The notes beneath the pieces are model-generated. The model did no database searches, had not been told where the DNA came from, and saw only the letters and a program-made list of their open reading frames with translations. 64,000 nt of DNA from Bacillota bacterium (GTDB lineage Bacteria; Bacillota; Clostridia; Acetivibrionales; DTU013): contig JAEYRV010000010.1 in the NCBI GenBank assembly GCA_023435305.1, positions 1 through 64,000 on the forward strand. The letters run 5' to 3'. The translations under genes and the position numbers were made by a program. Positions within the stretch are counted from its first letter, which is position 1, and each line of letters begins with the position of its first letter. Shown here piece by piece: positions 35,865-44,747 of this stretch.

Positions 35865-37736
35865 CTAATTGAATGACTTCCAAAAACCGCCCTTCTTATC
35901 AATAATATCACCGATTTCCTCAAATGTGACCATAAATGTTGGAAATCCGGCTGCATATGGAGCTATCTCATATGGTGTGAAATACAGATTCAGTCCTTTG
36001 TCCGTTATGTAGAACAGCTGATCGCTGCTGATGCCTTCATAACTGTCGAGCCAGTACATCTCCGATTCTGTGCCGGACATATCAGTGATCTGGCTCCTTA
36101 CGATCTCAGACAATATGCCGGTATAATCGCTGTCCTTAAGGAACAGGTCTTCAAGCTCATAAAATTCTCCCGTCCTTGTATCAATGTGCACATGGTTCAT
36201 CAGTGGCATGCCATGAGCCGCACCGAAGGGATAATCATATCCGCTTTCCATTATCACAAGCAGGCTTTTTCTGCCGTAAGCGATGGAAAATCCGCCCTCA
36301 TAGTGATAATCCAACACGTCATCGGGCTTTATCGATAATGTTGATATACCCGTCCACATTTCCTTCAATTCACGGTTGACCTCAAGCTCCTTCTTCATAT
36401 CAGCCATGTTTTCCAAAACCGGATAATAAACGATATAGTCGGTATTGGGCCGGAATTTCTCCTCGCATACCTTCAAGCCGGTATCAGTATCTATACATGA
36501 CAACGGTTTATAAACAATGGTGCCCTGTTTATCAATATAGTACATTCTTTGGTCTATGCTGGCGCTGACAAGCCCGTCAAGTACTTCCATCTGACCTGCT
36601 CCTTCTGCTGACGGCAGGCTTTCAACCCTATTTCCCGACTTATCGATAAAATATGTACTTGAGCTGTCGACAGCATATGCAATGCCATTGTCGTATTTTC
36701 CGATGTCATAGAAATCAAAATCCGTCAGGAGCTTGCCGTCATAGTCTGCCAGAGCGTATTTGGAGCCTGCAAAAGGATTGTTGGGGTCCCGGGGCAGCCC
36801 CAGTGCCGCACGCTTTTCACCAGGTATGATGATTTCATTGTACTGAGGTTCATAAACAAATTGTCCGGACTCATCGATCAGGCCACGGATCTCAAAGCCA
36901 TCGCCTCGAGGCACAGTGACAACTGCTCTGCCGTCTACGAAATTCCCTGCAGTTGTAAATGCTGGTTTAATGATCACATTTCCGTTGATGTCAATGTATC
37001 CGAGTTTCTCGTCAGGAGATTGTCTGAATGCAGCCTTGCCGTCGGACAGGCCTGCCACCTGCCAGAAATCCAACGCCTTGACCGTTTTCCCCATCCTGTC
37101 GATTATTTCATGAACTCCATCCGCCAGCTTGACGACCGCCAGCTCTCCCTCAAAGTTCGTCGCATACAAATAACCTGGCTTTATCACCGGTTTTCCTGTC
37201 TCATCAAGGTAGCCGTAATGCAGTGACCCATCCTGTGCCTGTATAGAGAAAGCAGCCCTGCCGCCGCTGTAATCACCAATATACTGATATTTCTCAGAAA
37301 TGACCTTCCCGTTGGTATCCAGCACTACATATCCGCTGTTGTCTGCCGCGATTGCCAGTCCTTCTTTAAACTCATTTATGTATGAAAATACAGGTTCGGT
37401 AATGTAGCTGCCCGTCCGGTCTATCAGCCCGACCTTGTCATCTCTGCCCGCAACAGCCCTTCCATTGCCCTGGAACCTGAATGCCTGGGTAAACGACGGC
37501 TGAATGACAAACATGCCGGCTTTGTCTATGTAGCCCCACTTTGAATCAGTGAGATAATTGTCCTTTGCAGGAAAAATGCCTGACTCGCTGCCCGTCTCCG
37601 AGCCTTGCTGTATTGGACTGCCGGAGACTTCCCTCACAGGCTCATCTCTCAACCCCGCCTCGATGCCGCATGATGCTGCGGTGAACATGATCATCAGCGC
37701 CAACAATACCGATACTGACCTCCTGATACCCGACAT
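35865..37736 (-). CDS. WG-repeat lipoprotein with DUF3298/RsiV-like C-terminal domain
   Basis: A 623-residue surface lipoprotein: signal peptide with lipobox TAASC (Cys about 23), then about eight WG repeats (KWGYIDKAGMFVIQPSF and relatives; about 60-410), each a short beta unit with the G-[YL]-[IL]-D-x-x-G pattern. The C-terminal region (about 430-623) resembles DUF4163/DUF3298, as in RsiV, with GAAHGMPLMNHVHIDTRTGE and the beta strand YFTPYEIAPYAAGFPTFMV. RsiV binds lysozyme, but this protein lacks the anti-sigma part. GGAGGG lies before the ATG. First gene of the operon with the HD protein. Confidence 0.82.
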   Translation of the reverse strand: MSGIRRSVSVLLALMIMFTAASCGIEAGLRDEPVREVSGSPIQQGSETGSESGIFPAKDNYLTDSKWGYIDKAGMFVIQPSFTQAFRFQGNGRAVAGRDDKVGLIDRTGSYITEPVFSYINEFKEGLAIAADNSGYVVLDTNGKVISEKYQYIGDYSGGRAAFSIQAQDGSLHYGYLDETGKPVIKPGYLYATNFEGELAVVKLADGVHEIIDRMGKTVKALDFWQVAGLSDGKAAFRQSPDEKLGYIDINGNVIIKPAFTTAGNFVDGRAVVTVPRGDGFEIRGLIDESGQFVYEPQYNEIIIPGEKRAALGLPRDPNNPFAGSKYALADYDGKLLTDFDFYDIGKYDNGIAYAVDSSSTYFIDKSGNRVESLPSAEGAGQMEVLDGLVSASIDQRMYYIDKQGTIVYKPLSCIDTDTGLKVCEEKFRPNTDYIVYYPVLENMADMKKELEVNRELKEMWTGISTLSIKPDDVLDYHYEGGFSIAYGRKSLLVIMESGYDYPFGAAHGMPLMNHVHIDTRTGEFYELEDLFLKDSDYTGILSEIVRSQITDMSGTESEMYWLDSYEGISSDQLFYITDKGLNLYFTPYEIAPYAAGFPTFMVTFEEIGDIIDKKGGFWKSFN

Positions 37737-37882
37737 GTGCCCTCCAGAAAAATTTATTTCTATTAAACATTATAACATTTCTTCCTGGTGAAAGTTTTTT
37801 CGTTTGCAGAATTTTTACAGATACTTTTTATATAGAAATCTATGCTATAATCTAAATAAAATTGCCATAAAGAGTGGATGAT

Positions 37883-38554
37883 ATGAACAAATTTAAATAT
37901 GAAACACATTTTCATACCGACGAGACCAGTCCCTGCGGAAAGGTGCCCGCTGTGACGGGAGTAAGGCTGTACCACCAGGCCGGATATTCGGGCATAGTCG
38001 TGACTGATCACTATTTCAGGGGCTTCTTCGATATCCACCCGTTCAACAAATGGGAAAGAAAAATCGACCTCTTTCTCAAGGGCTATCGCAGTGCGTGCGA
38101 AGAGGGTCTGAGGCTTGGGATGGATATACAGCTGGGGATGGAACTTCGTTTTGATAATGATCCAAATGATTATCTGATATACGGCATTGACGAAGAATTC
38201 CTCAAAACAAACAAAAAGCTGTACCGGCTGAAGCTGGAGAGCTTCAGGAAACTGACTGCCGGCAGTAACATCGTGATCGTTCAGGCCCATCCCTTTCGCC
38301 CCGGAATGATCCCTGCTTCACCAGCGCTCATAGACGGAGTCGAGGTACATAACGGCAACCCCAGGCATGACTCCAAAAACCATCTGTCATACGACTACGC
38401 CCGGGACAACCAACTGAGGATGCTGTCAGGCTCTGACTTCCACCGTATTGGTGACGAAGGCAGAGGCGGCATTATTGTTGAAGCAGAATACATGACGTGC
38501 GGGATTTCCAGCGTGATTCTTGATAATAAAATAACAGAGCTTATAACAATCTGA
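37883..38554 (+). CDS. PHP-domain metal-dependent phosphoesterase
   Basis: A 223-residue PHP-fold hydrolase. Metal-binding motifs are visible: ETHFHTDETS at the N-terminus, VTDHY, a Glu in LGMELRF, IVQAHPFRPG and the late SGSDFHRIGDEG. PHP proteins hydrolyse phosphoesters (histidinol phosphate, 3'-phosphonucleotides and others); the substrate is not predicted. Two ATGs three codons apart are possible (37874 and 37883); the second has the better spacing from GAG. Monocistronic, divergent from the WG-repeat gene. Confidence 0.88.
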   Translation: MNKFKYETHFHTDETSPCGKVPAVTGVRLYHQAGYSGIVVTDHYFRGFFDIHPFNKWERKIDLFLKGYRSACEEGLRLGMDIQLGMELRFDNDPNDYLIYGIDEEFLKTNKKLYRLKLESFRKLTAGSNIVIVQAHPFRPGMIPASPALIDGVEVHNGNPRHDSKNHLSYDYARDNQLRMLSGSDFHRIGDEGRGGIIVEAEYMTCGISSVILDNKITELITI

Positions 38555-38644
38555 AGAAAAAATCAGACACGTACACGGCCTATACGTATGATCTAGTGTA
38601 AAACAAAATCGATGAAAAGATCATTTATAGAAGGAGTGTACAAT

Positions 38645-38851
38645 ATGGATAGGAGACTTTTCTTGTCTGATACAAATAAGAAAATCGGAGGCGTATGCGG
38701 AGGACTCGGTGAATACTTTGGTATTGACCCCACCATATTAAGGATAGTATGGTTCCTTTCAATATTCCTTGAAGGCGTGGGACTGCTGGCATATTTCATA
38801 GCATGGATCGCAATGCCCCGACGCAGAAGCTGCAAGTATAACAACTGGTAA
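38645..38851 (+). CDS. PspC-domain membrane protein
   Basis: A 68-residue protein with the PspC domain: SDTNKKIGGVCGGLGEYFGI, then DPTILRIVWFLSIF and a membrane helix. PspC proteins regulate envelope stress responses, but short stand-alone forms like this are of unknown role. AGAAGGAGTG lies 7 nt before the ATG. Its last seven codons and stop form the first unit of the 33-bp array that follows. Confidence 0.92.
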   Translation: MDRRLFLSDTNKKIGGVCGGLGEYFGIDPTILRIVWFLSIFLEGVGLLAYFIAWIAMPRRRSCKYNNW

Positions 38852-38960
38852 GTACGCGAACGCTGCAGGTTTAGCAACCGTTATGTACACAAACGCTGCA
38901 GGTTTGACAACCGTTATGTACGCAAACGCTGCAGGTTTGACAACTGGTACATACGCGAAA
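38829..38960. repeat. 33-bp tandem array starting in the pspC stop region
   Basis: Four 33-bp units: 38829-38861 (which includes the last pspC codons and stop), 38862-38894, 38895-38927 and 38928-38960. They share GCTGCAGGTTTGACAACT and TACGCGAA. Unit 4 is closest to unit 1, both having AACTGGTA. Confidence 0.9.
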
Positions 38961-38993
38961 ACCGCGAGTTGTTATGACGTAACATATCAACCA

Positions 38994-39026
38994 AGAGACA
39001 GGCTCGATACGCCTGTTTCTTTTTTA
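38994..39026 (+). terminator. terminator after pspC-like gene
   Basis: AGACAGGC pairs with GCCTGTTT around a 7-nt loop and is followed by TTCTTTTTTATTT. Confidence 0.8.
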
Positions 39027-39167
39027 TTTCAATCATCTTTTTCGACACCATACAAATTCATCAATCTCATTGGCAGCTTTATTGTATTTTGCCAATATTT
39101 GTCTTTCATGTGCAATAATTATTTGATAGAATTATTTTAAACCTACCTTGAGAAACGGAGGCTGCGT

Positions 39168-40478
39168 ATGGAAAACAAAGCGTGGATCATAGCTGCGAAC
39201 ATGGGCCTCGGTCACCAAAGGGCGACATACCCGTTGAGAGATATGGCCTATGAAGGCATACAGCTGTTTGGCGAGAATGATATGTGCCTGAATAAAGAAA
39301 GGCGGCAATGGAAGATATTCCAGAACTCCTACGAGTCTTTATCAAGGATACGGCGCATCCCTCTGATCGGATCTTATATGTTCAGCTTTCTTGAAAAGCT
39401 CCAGAATATCTCTCCATATTATCCCCGGCGTGACCAGTCAGGTCCGTCGCTTCAGGTAAAATCGCTATATACACTGATCGGCCGAGGCATGGGAAAGGGT
39501 ATGAGTGTGAAGCTAAACACCTGCAAACTGCCTGTGATCACTTCGTTCTATGCTGCGGCAATAGCCGCGGAGGAGCTTACCGATCTGCCGGTATATTGTA
39601 TCATTTGCGATGCCGATATAAACAGGGTTTGGGTGGCGGAACGATCGAGTGAGAGCAGGATCATATATTTCGCCCCCTGCGGCAATGCGATGCGGCGTCT
39701 GAAGGAATACGGAGTGCCGGATGAAAGGATCTTCCTCACCGGTTTCCCTCTGCCCCAGGAGAACATCGGCAAAAACATGGATATAATACGCAGCGATCTG
39801 GCCAAAAGATTGATTCGGCTCGATCCGACAAAACGTTTCAGGATAATCCACGGTGAAGAGGTCAGGTATTACCTTGGTGACAATTGGGACCCTAATCATG
39901 AAGCAGGTCCTATTACATTGACATATGCTGTCGGCGGTGCAGGAGCCCAGACCGAGATCGTAGCCAGCGCGTTGAAGAGCCTTTCAAACATGATAAAGGA
40001 AGGCAGGATCCGCCTGAATCTTATTGCCGCCCACAGGCCGGAAGTCAAAAACTTTTTTGAAAAACTGATACAGAAAAGCGGGCTGGGTATGTCAGAAGGT
40101 GTGCGGATACTTTACAATGAAAACAAAGACGAGTACTTCCGCCAGTTTAATATACTTCTGCGTGATACAGATATATTGTGGACAAAGCCTTCAGAGATGT
40201 CCTTCTACTGCGGCCTGGGCATACCGATCATCATAGCTCCGCCCATAGGCCCTCACGAGGTCTACAACCAGCGCTGGCTCAGGGATCTTGGCGCCGGTCT
40301 TCACCAGTCTGACCCCAGATATTGCAGTGAGTGGATCACGGACTACCTCATGGATGGCAAGCTTTCACTTGCAGCCTGGGACGGCTTCCTGTATGCAAGG
40401 AAGCTCGGCGCAAGCAAGATCGCCGAAGTCCTTGCCACCGGAAAAATGGAACGCCACTACTCTCCGCTGCTAAGGTGA
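39168..40478 (+). CDS. GT-B glycosyltransferase-like protein
   Basis: A 436-residue protein with a start typical of GT28/MurG/diacylglycerol-glucosyltransferase enzymes (IIAANMGLGHQRATYPL, a loop of the G-GH type). A C-terminal nucleotide-sugar half contains ILWTKPSEMSFYCGLGIPII and IGPHEVYNQRWLRDLGAGL, with the Glu and Asn expected at a sugar-nucleotide site. It probably moves a sugar to a lipid at the membrane, but the acceptor is unknown. ACGGAGG lies 6 nt before the ATG. It lies 70 bp from the convergent SDR gene. Confidence 0.75.
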   Translation: MENKAWIIAANMGLGHQRATYPLRDMAYEGIQLFGENDMCLNKERRQWKIFQNSYESLSRIRRIPLIGSYMFSFLEKLQNISPYYPRRDQSGPSLQVKSLYTLIGRGMGKGMSVKLNTCKLPVITSFYAAAIAAEELTDLPVYCIICDADINRVWVAERSSESRIIYFAPCGNAMRRLKEYGVPDERIFLTGFPLPQENIGKNMDIIRSDLAKRLIRLDPTKRFRIIHGEEVRYYLGDNWDPNHEAGPITLTYAVGGAGAQTEIVASALKSLSNMIKEGRIRLNLIAAHRPEVKNFFEKLIQKSGLGMSEGVRILYNENKDEYFRQFNILLRDTDILWTKPSEMSFYCGLGIPIIIAPPIGPHEVYNQRWLRDLGAGLHQSDPRYCSEWITDYLMDGKLSLAAWDGFLYARKLGASKIAEVLATGKMERHYSPLLR

Positions 40479-40547
40479 ACTGCTGCGTAGTAAGTTCCAT
40501 CAGTGAGTTCCTATTATGAACTGCTGATATTAGCTCCTGATGTGAGA

Positions 40548-41375
40548 TCAGCCCTCGTACATTTTAGAAAGCAAATATGATTCCAGCGCTTTTGGAACAA
40601 GTCGTTTCAAAAAGACAAGCAGCTTATATTTCAGCCCGACTGTTATGCAGACAGGAGGGCTTTTTCTTTCCGCCAGCCCAGCAACCACCCTTGCAACAGT
40701 GATCGGATCGGGGCCGTTGGTCTCATCCCTTTCCATGACTGCAATAGACTTCTTACAATAATCATGATATGCCGAGCCTTCTCCGCTATCTTCAGCCATT
40801 ATTCTGCTGCCTGTGAAACCTGTTTTTGTATCACCCGGCTCTACATAAGCCACCTTTATCCCAAAAGGCCGCAGCTCATTCCTGAGTGAGCCTGTCATCC
40901 CCTCTACCGCTGACTTTGCAGCAACATACATGGATTGGTAAGGGATCGGGAAAAGCGCACCGACGGAAGACATATTTATTATCAGCCCACTGCCCTTTTT
41001 TCTCATATGCGGGAGCACCTGGCGAACGACTCTGTGCATTCCGAAAAAGTTGGTATCCATCTGCAGAAATGCCTCCTGCGGCGAAGTGTCCTCGACTGCG
41101 CCTGCAATACCCATGCCCGCATTATTAACAAGGATGCCTATCTCGCCTTCCCGGCTGATAATGCTTTCTACAGCCTCTTTTACGGAATCCTGGCTGCACA
41201 CATCCATACGGACCATGGTCACTCCGTTGCCCATTTCTTCAAAGGTATTCTCCCGAACCTTCCTCGATGTTCCATAAACCTTGTAGCCAAGCCCAACCAT
41301 GTAGTCCGCACACGATTTTCCAATACCTGACGACGCCCCAGTTATAAGCACCACATTTCCATAATGCCTTTTCAT
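40548..41375 (-). CDS. short-chain dehydrogenase/reductase
   Basis: A 275-residue classical SDR: cofactor loop LITGASSGIGKS, NNAGMG (NNAG), catalytic Ser in INMSSVGAL and YxxxK (YVAAK), with the family PGD motif near 180. It reduces or oxidises a ketone or hydroxyl using NAD(P)H. The C-terminus (LVFLKRLVPKALESYLLS) is hydrophobic and amphipathic, suggesting membrane association. Divergent from the oxoamine synthase gene; a role in lipid ketone reduction is possible but not proven. Confidence 0.9.
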   Translation of the reverse strand: MKRHYGNVVLITGASSGIGKSCADYMVGLGYKVYGTSRKVRENTFEEMGNGVTMVRMDVCSQDSVKEAVESIISREGEIGILVNNAGMGIAGAVEDTSPQEAFLQMDTNFFGMHRVVRQVLPHMRKKGSGLIINMSSVGALFPIPYQSMYVAAKSAVEGMTGSLRNELRPFGIKVAYVEPGDTKTGFTGSRIMAEDSGEGSAYHDYCKKSIAVMERDETNGPDPITVARVVAGLAERKSPPVCITVGLKYKLLVFLKRLVPKALESYLLSKMYEG

Positions 41376-41498
41376 TCCGTCTCCCCCGTTCTGAGCTGAG
41401 TTCTGAATTATTTCCTACGAACAATTCTATCACATAACGCAAATACATAAAATATTTTGCATATCATCTCAAGACATAATTGATACAGCACGCACCGG

Positions 41499-41662
41499 CT
41501 TGCAGACATTATTATTACTGTGTGCCGCGGGCATCAAACGTAATCGTTATAACGTTCACTTGCTTTCAGACATTATTTTTCCAGTGCGCCGCGGCATTCA
41601 AACGTAATTGATATAACGTTCACTTGCTTTCAGACATTATTTTTCCAGTGCGCCGCGGCATT
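41499..41662. repeat. 64-bp tandem repeat, about 2.5 copies
   Basis: Units contain CAGACATTATTTTTCCAGTG, CGCCGCGGCATTCAAACGTAA and a TATAACGTTCACTTGC join. The last two copies are almost identical and the first is more diverged. They lie between the divergent SDR and oxoamine synthase genes. Confidence 0.85.
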
Positions 41663-41732
41663 TCCCAAGAACCAGTTTTGCGGCATTTTCCCAGACAAAC
41701 AACTGACGGAGTCGTATCATATTTCGAGAAAG

Positions 41733-41761
41733 TTGAAATATATACTTATTGTATATTATGT
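41733..41761 (+). promoter_or_regulatory. likely promoter of oxoamine synthase gene
   Basis: TTGAAA (41733-41738), a 17-bp spacer and TTATGT (41756-41761), about 65 bp before the start codon. Confidence 0.45.
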
Positions 41762-41826
41762 GGTAAAATGTTTGCAGTCTATATAAAAGCTTTGTTATAC
41801 AATTGTGAAGGAGAGATTACTAGACT

Positions 41827-43020
41827 ATGGATATCTTTGAAAAGTGTTTTAGCTACATGGATTACAAAGAAGTATTGGCCGCCGGTCTTTACCCGTATTT
41901 TCACGCCCTCGAGACAGGACAGGACACTGAAGTTGTCATAGAAGGTATTAAAACGGTAATGGTCGGATCCAACAACTACTTGGGTCTCACTTCCGATCCC
42001 AGGGTCAAGGAAGCGGCTATAGCAGCAGTGGAAAAATTCGGTTCTGGCTGCTCCGGGTCAAGATTTTTGAACGGTACGCTCACTCTTCACCTTGAACTGG
42101 AGAAAAAGCTGGCTGAGTTTGTTAAGAAGGATGCGGCTATCACCTTCAGCACCGGCTTCCAGACAAATCTCGGCATCATAACTGCCATAGCAGGCAGAAA
42201 TGACTATATCCTCTGTGATAGTGAAAACCATGCCAGCATCGTTGATGCCTGCAGACTCAGCTTTGCAAAGACGCTCAAGTTTGAGCATAACGATATGGAA
42301 GACCTGGAAAGGCTGCTGGCTAAAATAGACGACAACCATGGAAAGCTGATAGTCGTGGACGGTATATTCAGCATGGAGGGCGATATCGCTGATCTGCCTT
42401 CAATAGTCAGACTGGCAAAGAAATACGGCGCCAGGGTAATGGTGGATGATGCCCACTCCTTCGGCGTTCTGGGCGATCACGGAAGGGGCACCGCAGAGCA
42501 TTTCGGTCTCGAGGATGAGGTAGACCTGATAATGAGCACCTTCAGTAAATCACTTGCCAGCCTTGGAGGCTTCGTAGCAGGAAGTCAGGACGTCATAGAC
42601 TTCATTAAGCACAATTCAAGGCCATTCATATTCTCAGCATCCATCCCGCCGTCAAATGCGGCTTCAGCTATTGCGGCTCTGGATATCATCCAGGCTGAAC
42701 CCGAACGCATACAAAAGCTGAGAGATATTTCGAATTATATGAGGCAGGGATTCAAAAAGCTCGGTATCCCGATATACGAATCAAACAGTGAAATAACACC
42801 GATAGTTCCTGTTATGACATATGAAAACGAGCCGACACTAGTAGTGACAAAAATGCTGCGTGAGGAAGGCGTCTATGTCAATCCTGTCATATCACCTGCT
42901 GTCAAGCCTGGCTTATGCAGGATCAGGACCAGCTACACCGCAACTCACACGAAGGATCAGCTGGATTACACTCTCGAAGCCTTCCGCAGAGTCTTCGAAA
43001 AGCTCGGCACAATGGGCTGA
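41827..43020 (+). CDS. alpha-oxoamine synthase (serine palmitoyltransferase/BioF-like)
   Basis: A 397-residue PLP enzyme of the alpha-oxoamine synthase family, which condenses an amino acid with an acyl-CoA or acyl-ACP. Features: GSGCSGSRFLNGT, DSENHASIVDACRLS, a HND motif, VVDGIFSMEGD, DDAHSFGVLG and the PLP lysine in STFSKSLASLGGF. The phrases GRGTAEHFGLEDEVDLIMST and FSASIPPSNAASAIAALDII recall bacterial serine palmitoyltransferases more than BioF or Kbl. No biotin genes are nearby. GGAGAG lies about 11 nt before the ATG. Substrate uncertain. Confidence 0.85.
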   Translation: MDIFEKCFSYMDYKEVLAAGLYPYFHALETGQDTEVVIEGIKTVMVGSNNYLGLTSDPRVKEAAIAAVEKFGSGCSGSRFLNGTLTLHLELEKKLAEFVKKDAAITFSTGFQTNLGIITAIAGRNDYILCDSENHASIVDACRLSFAKTLKFEHNDMEDLERLLAKIDDNHGKLIVVDGIFSMEGDIADLPSIVRLAKKYGARVMVDDAHSFGVLGDHGRGTAEHFGLEDEVDLIMSTFSKSLASLGGFVAGSQDVIDFIKHNSRPFIFSASIPPSNAASAIAALDIIQAEPERIQKLRDISNYMRQGFKKLGIPIYESNSEITPIVPVMTYENEPTLVVTKMLREEGVYVNPVISPAVKPGLCRIRTSYTATHTKDQLDYTLEAFRRVFEKLGTMG

Positions 43021-43077
43021 GGCCTCATTCGCCTGCAATGAACTGCGATGAACTGCGATGAAACTCAATAACACTGC

Positions 43078-43118
43078 AACAGCACTGAGATTGCAATATA
43101 TCAGTGCTGTTTTTCTTT
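43078..43118 (+). terminator. terminator after oxoamine synthase gene
   Basis: AACAGCACTGA pairs perfectly with TCAGTGCTGTT around a 12-nt loop, followed by TTTCTTT. Confidence 0.88.
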
Positions 43119-43167
43119 ACTTTTCATGGAATTTGACTTGAAAAATGTACTGTACCTGTTGATCCAC

Positions 43168-43466
43168 TACCACGGTGCACTACCATGGTGCACTACCATG
43201 GTGCACAACCACGGTGCACTACCATGGTGCACTACCATGGTACACATCCACGGTGCACATCCACGGTGCACATCCACGGTGCACATCCACGGTGCACATC
43301 CACGGTACACTACCACGGTGCACATCCACGGTGCACATCCACGGTACACAACCACAGTGCACTACCACGGTGCACATCCACGGTGCACATCCACGGTGCA
43401 CATCCACGGTGCACATCCACGGTGCACATCCACGGTGCACATCCACGGTGCACATCCACGGTGCAC
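43168..43466. repeat. 13-bp tandem array, 23 copies
   Basis: 23 consecutive units of the type ATCCACGGTGCAC (variants TACCATGGTGCAC, AACCACGGTGCAC) fill 299 bp with no spacer. Most units contain the palindrome GTGCAC. Because no unit has a stop codon, several frames are open on both strands; these are not genes. Confidence 0.95.
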
Positions 43467-43475
43467 ATTTTTTTA

Positions 43476-43586
43476 AGTTGTGGGGAAATAATGATACAAC
43501 TGCTTAACATAATGATAACTTCACTATGATTATGTAGTTAATCTATGGTGTAATGTCAATACATCCCGTATTATTTCCCCACAACT
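43476..43586. repeat. inverted-repeat element, copy B
   Basis: Perfect 17-bp arms (43476-43492 and 43570-43586) around a 77-nt loop. The core has ACATAA (43507-43512), 16 nt, ATTATGT (43529-43535), exactly 20 nt and TCAATACAT (43556-43564), as in the elements at 18.9 and 63.9 kb. If its outermost 6 bp of arm are counted as core, the core is 89 nt, as in copy C. The 13-bp array ends 9 bp before it and the 30-bp array begins immediately after it. Confidence 0.85.
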
Positions 43587-43893
43587 CAATTATTTGTGCA
43601 CCCTGCCTGCCCCGGCTAATCATTTGTGCACCCTGCCTGACCGAGCTAATCATTTACACACCTTTCGTGCCCCGGCTAATCATTTGCGCACCTTACCTGA
43701 CCCGGCTAATCATTTGTGCACCCTGCCTGCCCCGGCTAATCATTTGCGCGCCCTGACTGCCCCGGCTAATTATTTGTGCACCCTGCCTGCCCTGCTAATC
43801 ATTTGAGCACCTTACCTGACCCGGCCTGTTTTTTACCTAAGCCGGCCAAATTCCGCTCACCGCGGCCAATTACTTGTGCACCCTGCCTGCCCC
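43587..43893. repeat. 30-bp tandem array downstream of fabI
   Basis: About ten 30-bp units of the type CTAATCATTTGTGCACCCTG plus CCTGCCCCGG, the later ones degenerate. It starts directly after element B and ends 4 bp before the fabI stop codon. The open frames in it are repeat artefacts. Confidence 0.9.
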
Positions 43894-43897
43894 GGCA

Positions 43898-44668
43898 TCA
43901 AATCCCCATTATATTCATGCCTGAATCTACGTGTATGATCTCCCCGGTGGTTGCTGCGGACATGTCACTGATCAGGAATACTGCCGTATTGCCTATTTCA
44001 CCTATTTCAACGTTCTTCCTCAAAGGAGCCTTCTGTCGGGTATGTTTCAGGATCGAGCTGAAATCCTTTATTCCCTTGGCGGACAGCGTCTTTACTGCGC
44101 CGGCGGAAATGGCGTTGATCCTTATGCCCATGGGTCCCAGGTCGTCGGCCAGATATCTGACACCTGTCTCAAGGGCGGATTTTGCGACACCCATTACATT
44201 ATAGCCGGGCAGGACCTTTTCCGATCCCATATACGTCAATGTCACTATGCTTCCTCCCTCTGTCATCAGCGCACTTGCTCTTCTACTGACAGCAACCAGC
44301 GAGTATGCGCTAATGTCCAGCGCCAGCGCATAGCCTTCCCGGGAGGTGTTCAGAAAGCTGTCCTGCAGGTCCTCCGCCCTGGCATACGCTACGGCATGTA
44401 CAAGTCCATGGAGCACTCCGTATTTATTCTTCGCGTTATCAAAGAACTTGTCTATATCCTCATCAGATGATACATCCATCCTGAATGTATCCACATTCCC
44501 GAGCTCCTTTGCTAGGTTCTCGACATCTGTTTTTTCCCTTTCACCCAGATAAGTGAATATCAGCGACGCGCCTTCCCTGTGGCAGGCTTCAGCTATTCCC
44601 CATGCAATGCTCCATTTGTTTCTGACTCCCATTATGACTATGTTTTTATCTTTCAGTAAATCTCCCAT
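43898..44668 (-). CDS. fabI: enoyl-ACP reductase FabI
   Basis: NADH-dependent last step of each fatty-acid elongation cycle. The 256 residues have the FabI cofactor pattern IVIMGVRNKWSIAWGIAEA, GLVHAVAYA, and the catalytic Tyr and Lys in LTYMGSEKVLPGYNVMGVAK, followed by the flexible substrate loop with SAGAVKTLSAKGI. AAAGGAAAGG precedes the ATG. It stands alone, whereas fab genes are usually clustered. FabI is the triclosan target; the flexible loop looks typical. Confidence 0.95.
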   Translation of the reverse strand: MGDLLKDKNIVIMGVRNKWSIAWGIAEACHREGASLIFTYLGEREKTDVENLAKELGNVDTFRMDVSSDEDIDKFFDNAKNKYGVLHGLVHAVAYARAEDLQDSFLNTSREGYALALDISAYSLVAVSRRASALMTEGGSIVTLTYMGSEKVLPGYNVMGVAKSALETGVRYLADDLGPMGIRINAISAGAVKTLSAKGIKDFSSILKHTRQKAPLRKNVEIGEIGNTAVFLISDMSAATTGEIIHVDSGMNIMGI

Positions 44669-44747
44669 TTAAACCTTTCCTTTCAGATTCACAATATTCC
44701 GATTGCCTTCTCCTAACATCATACCCTCTGCCGCGTCAGCATAAACC

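Noticed and set aside
43126..43529. Repeat-peptide ORFs (His-Gly-Ala / Val-Asp-Val-His type) on both strands
   Set aside because: They are translations of the 13-bp array in different frames, without start signals.
43553..43806. Pro/Ala/Cys-rich ORFs in the 30-bp array
   Set aside because: Repeat artefacts of the non-coding array next to fabI.
43168..43893. CRISPR array
   Set aside because: Units follow each other directly with no unique spacers, and no cas genes are present.
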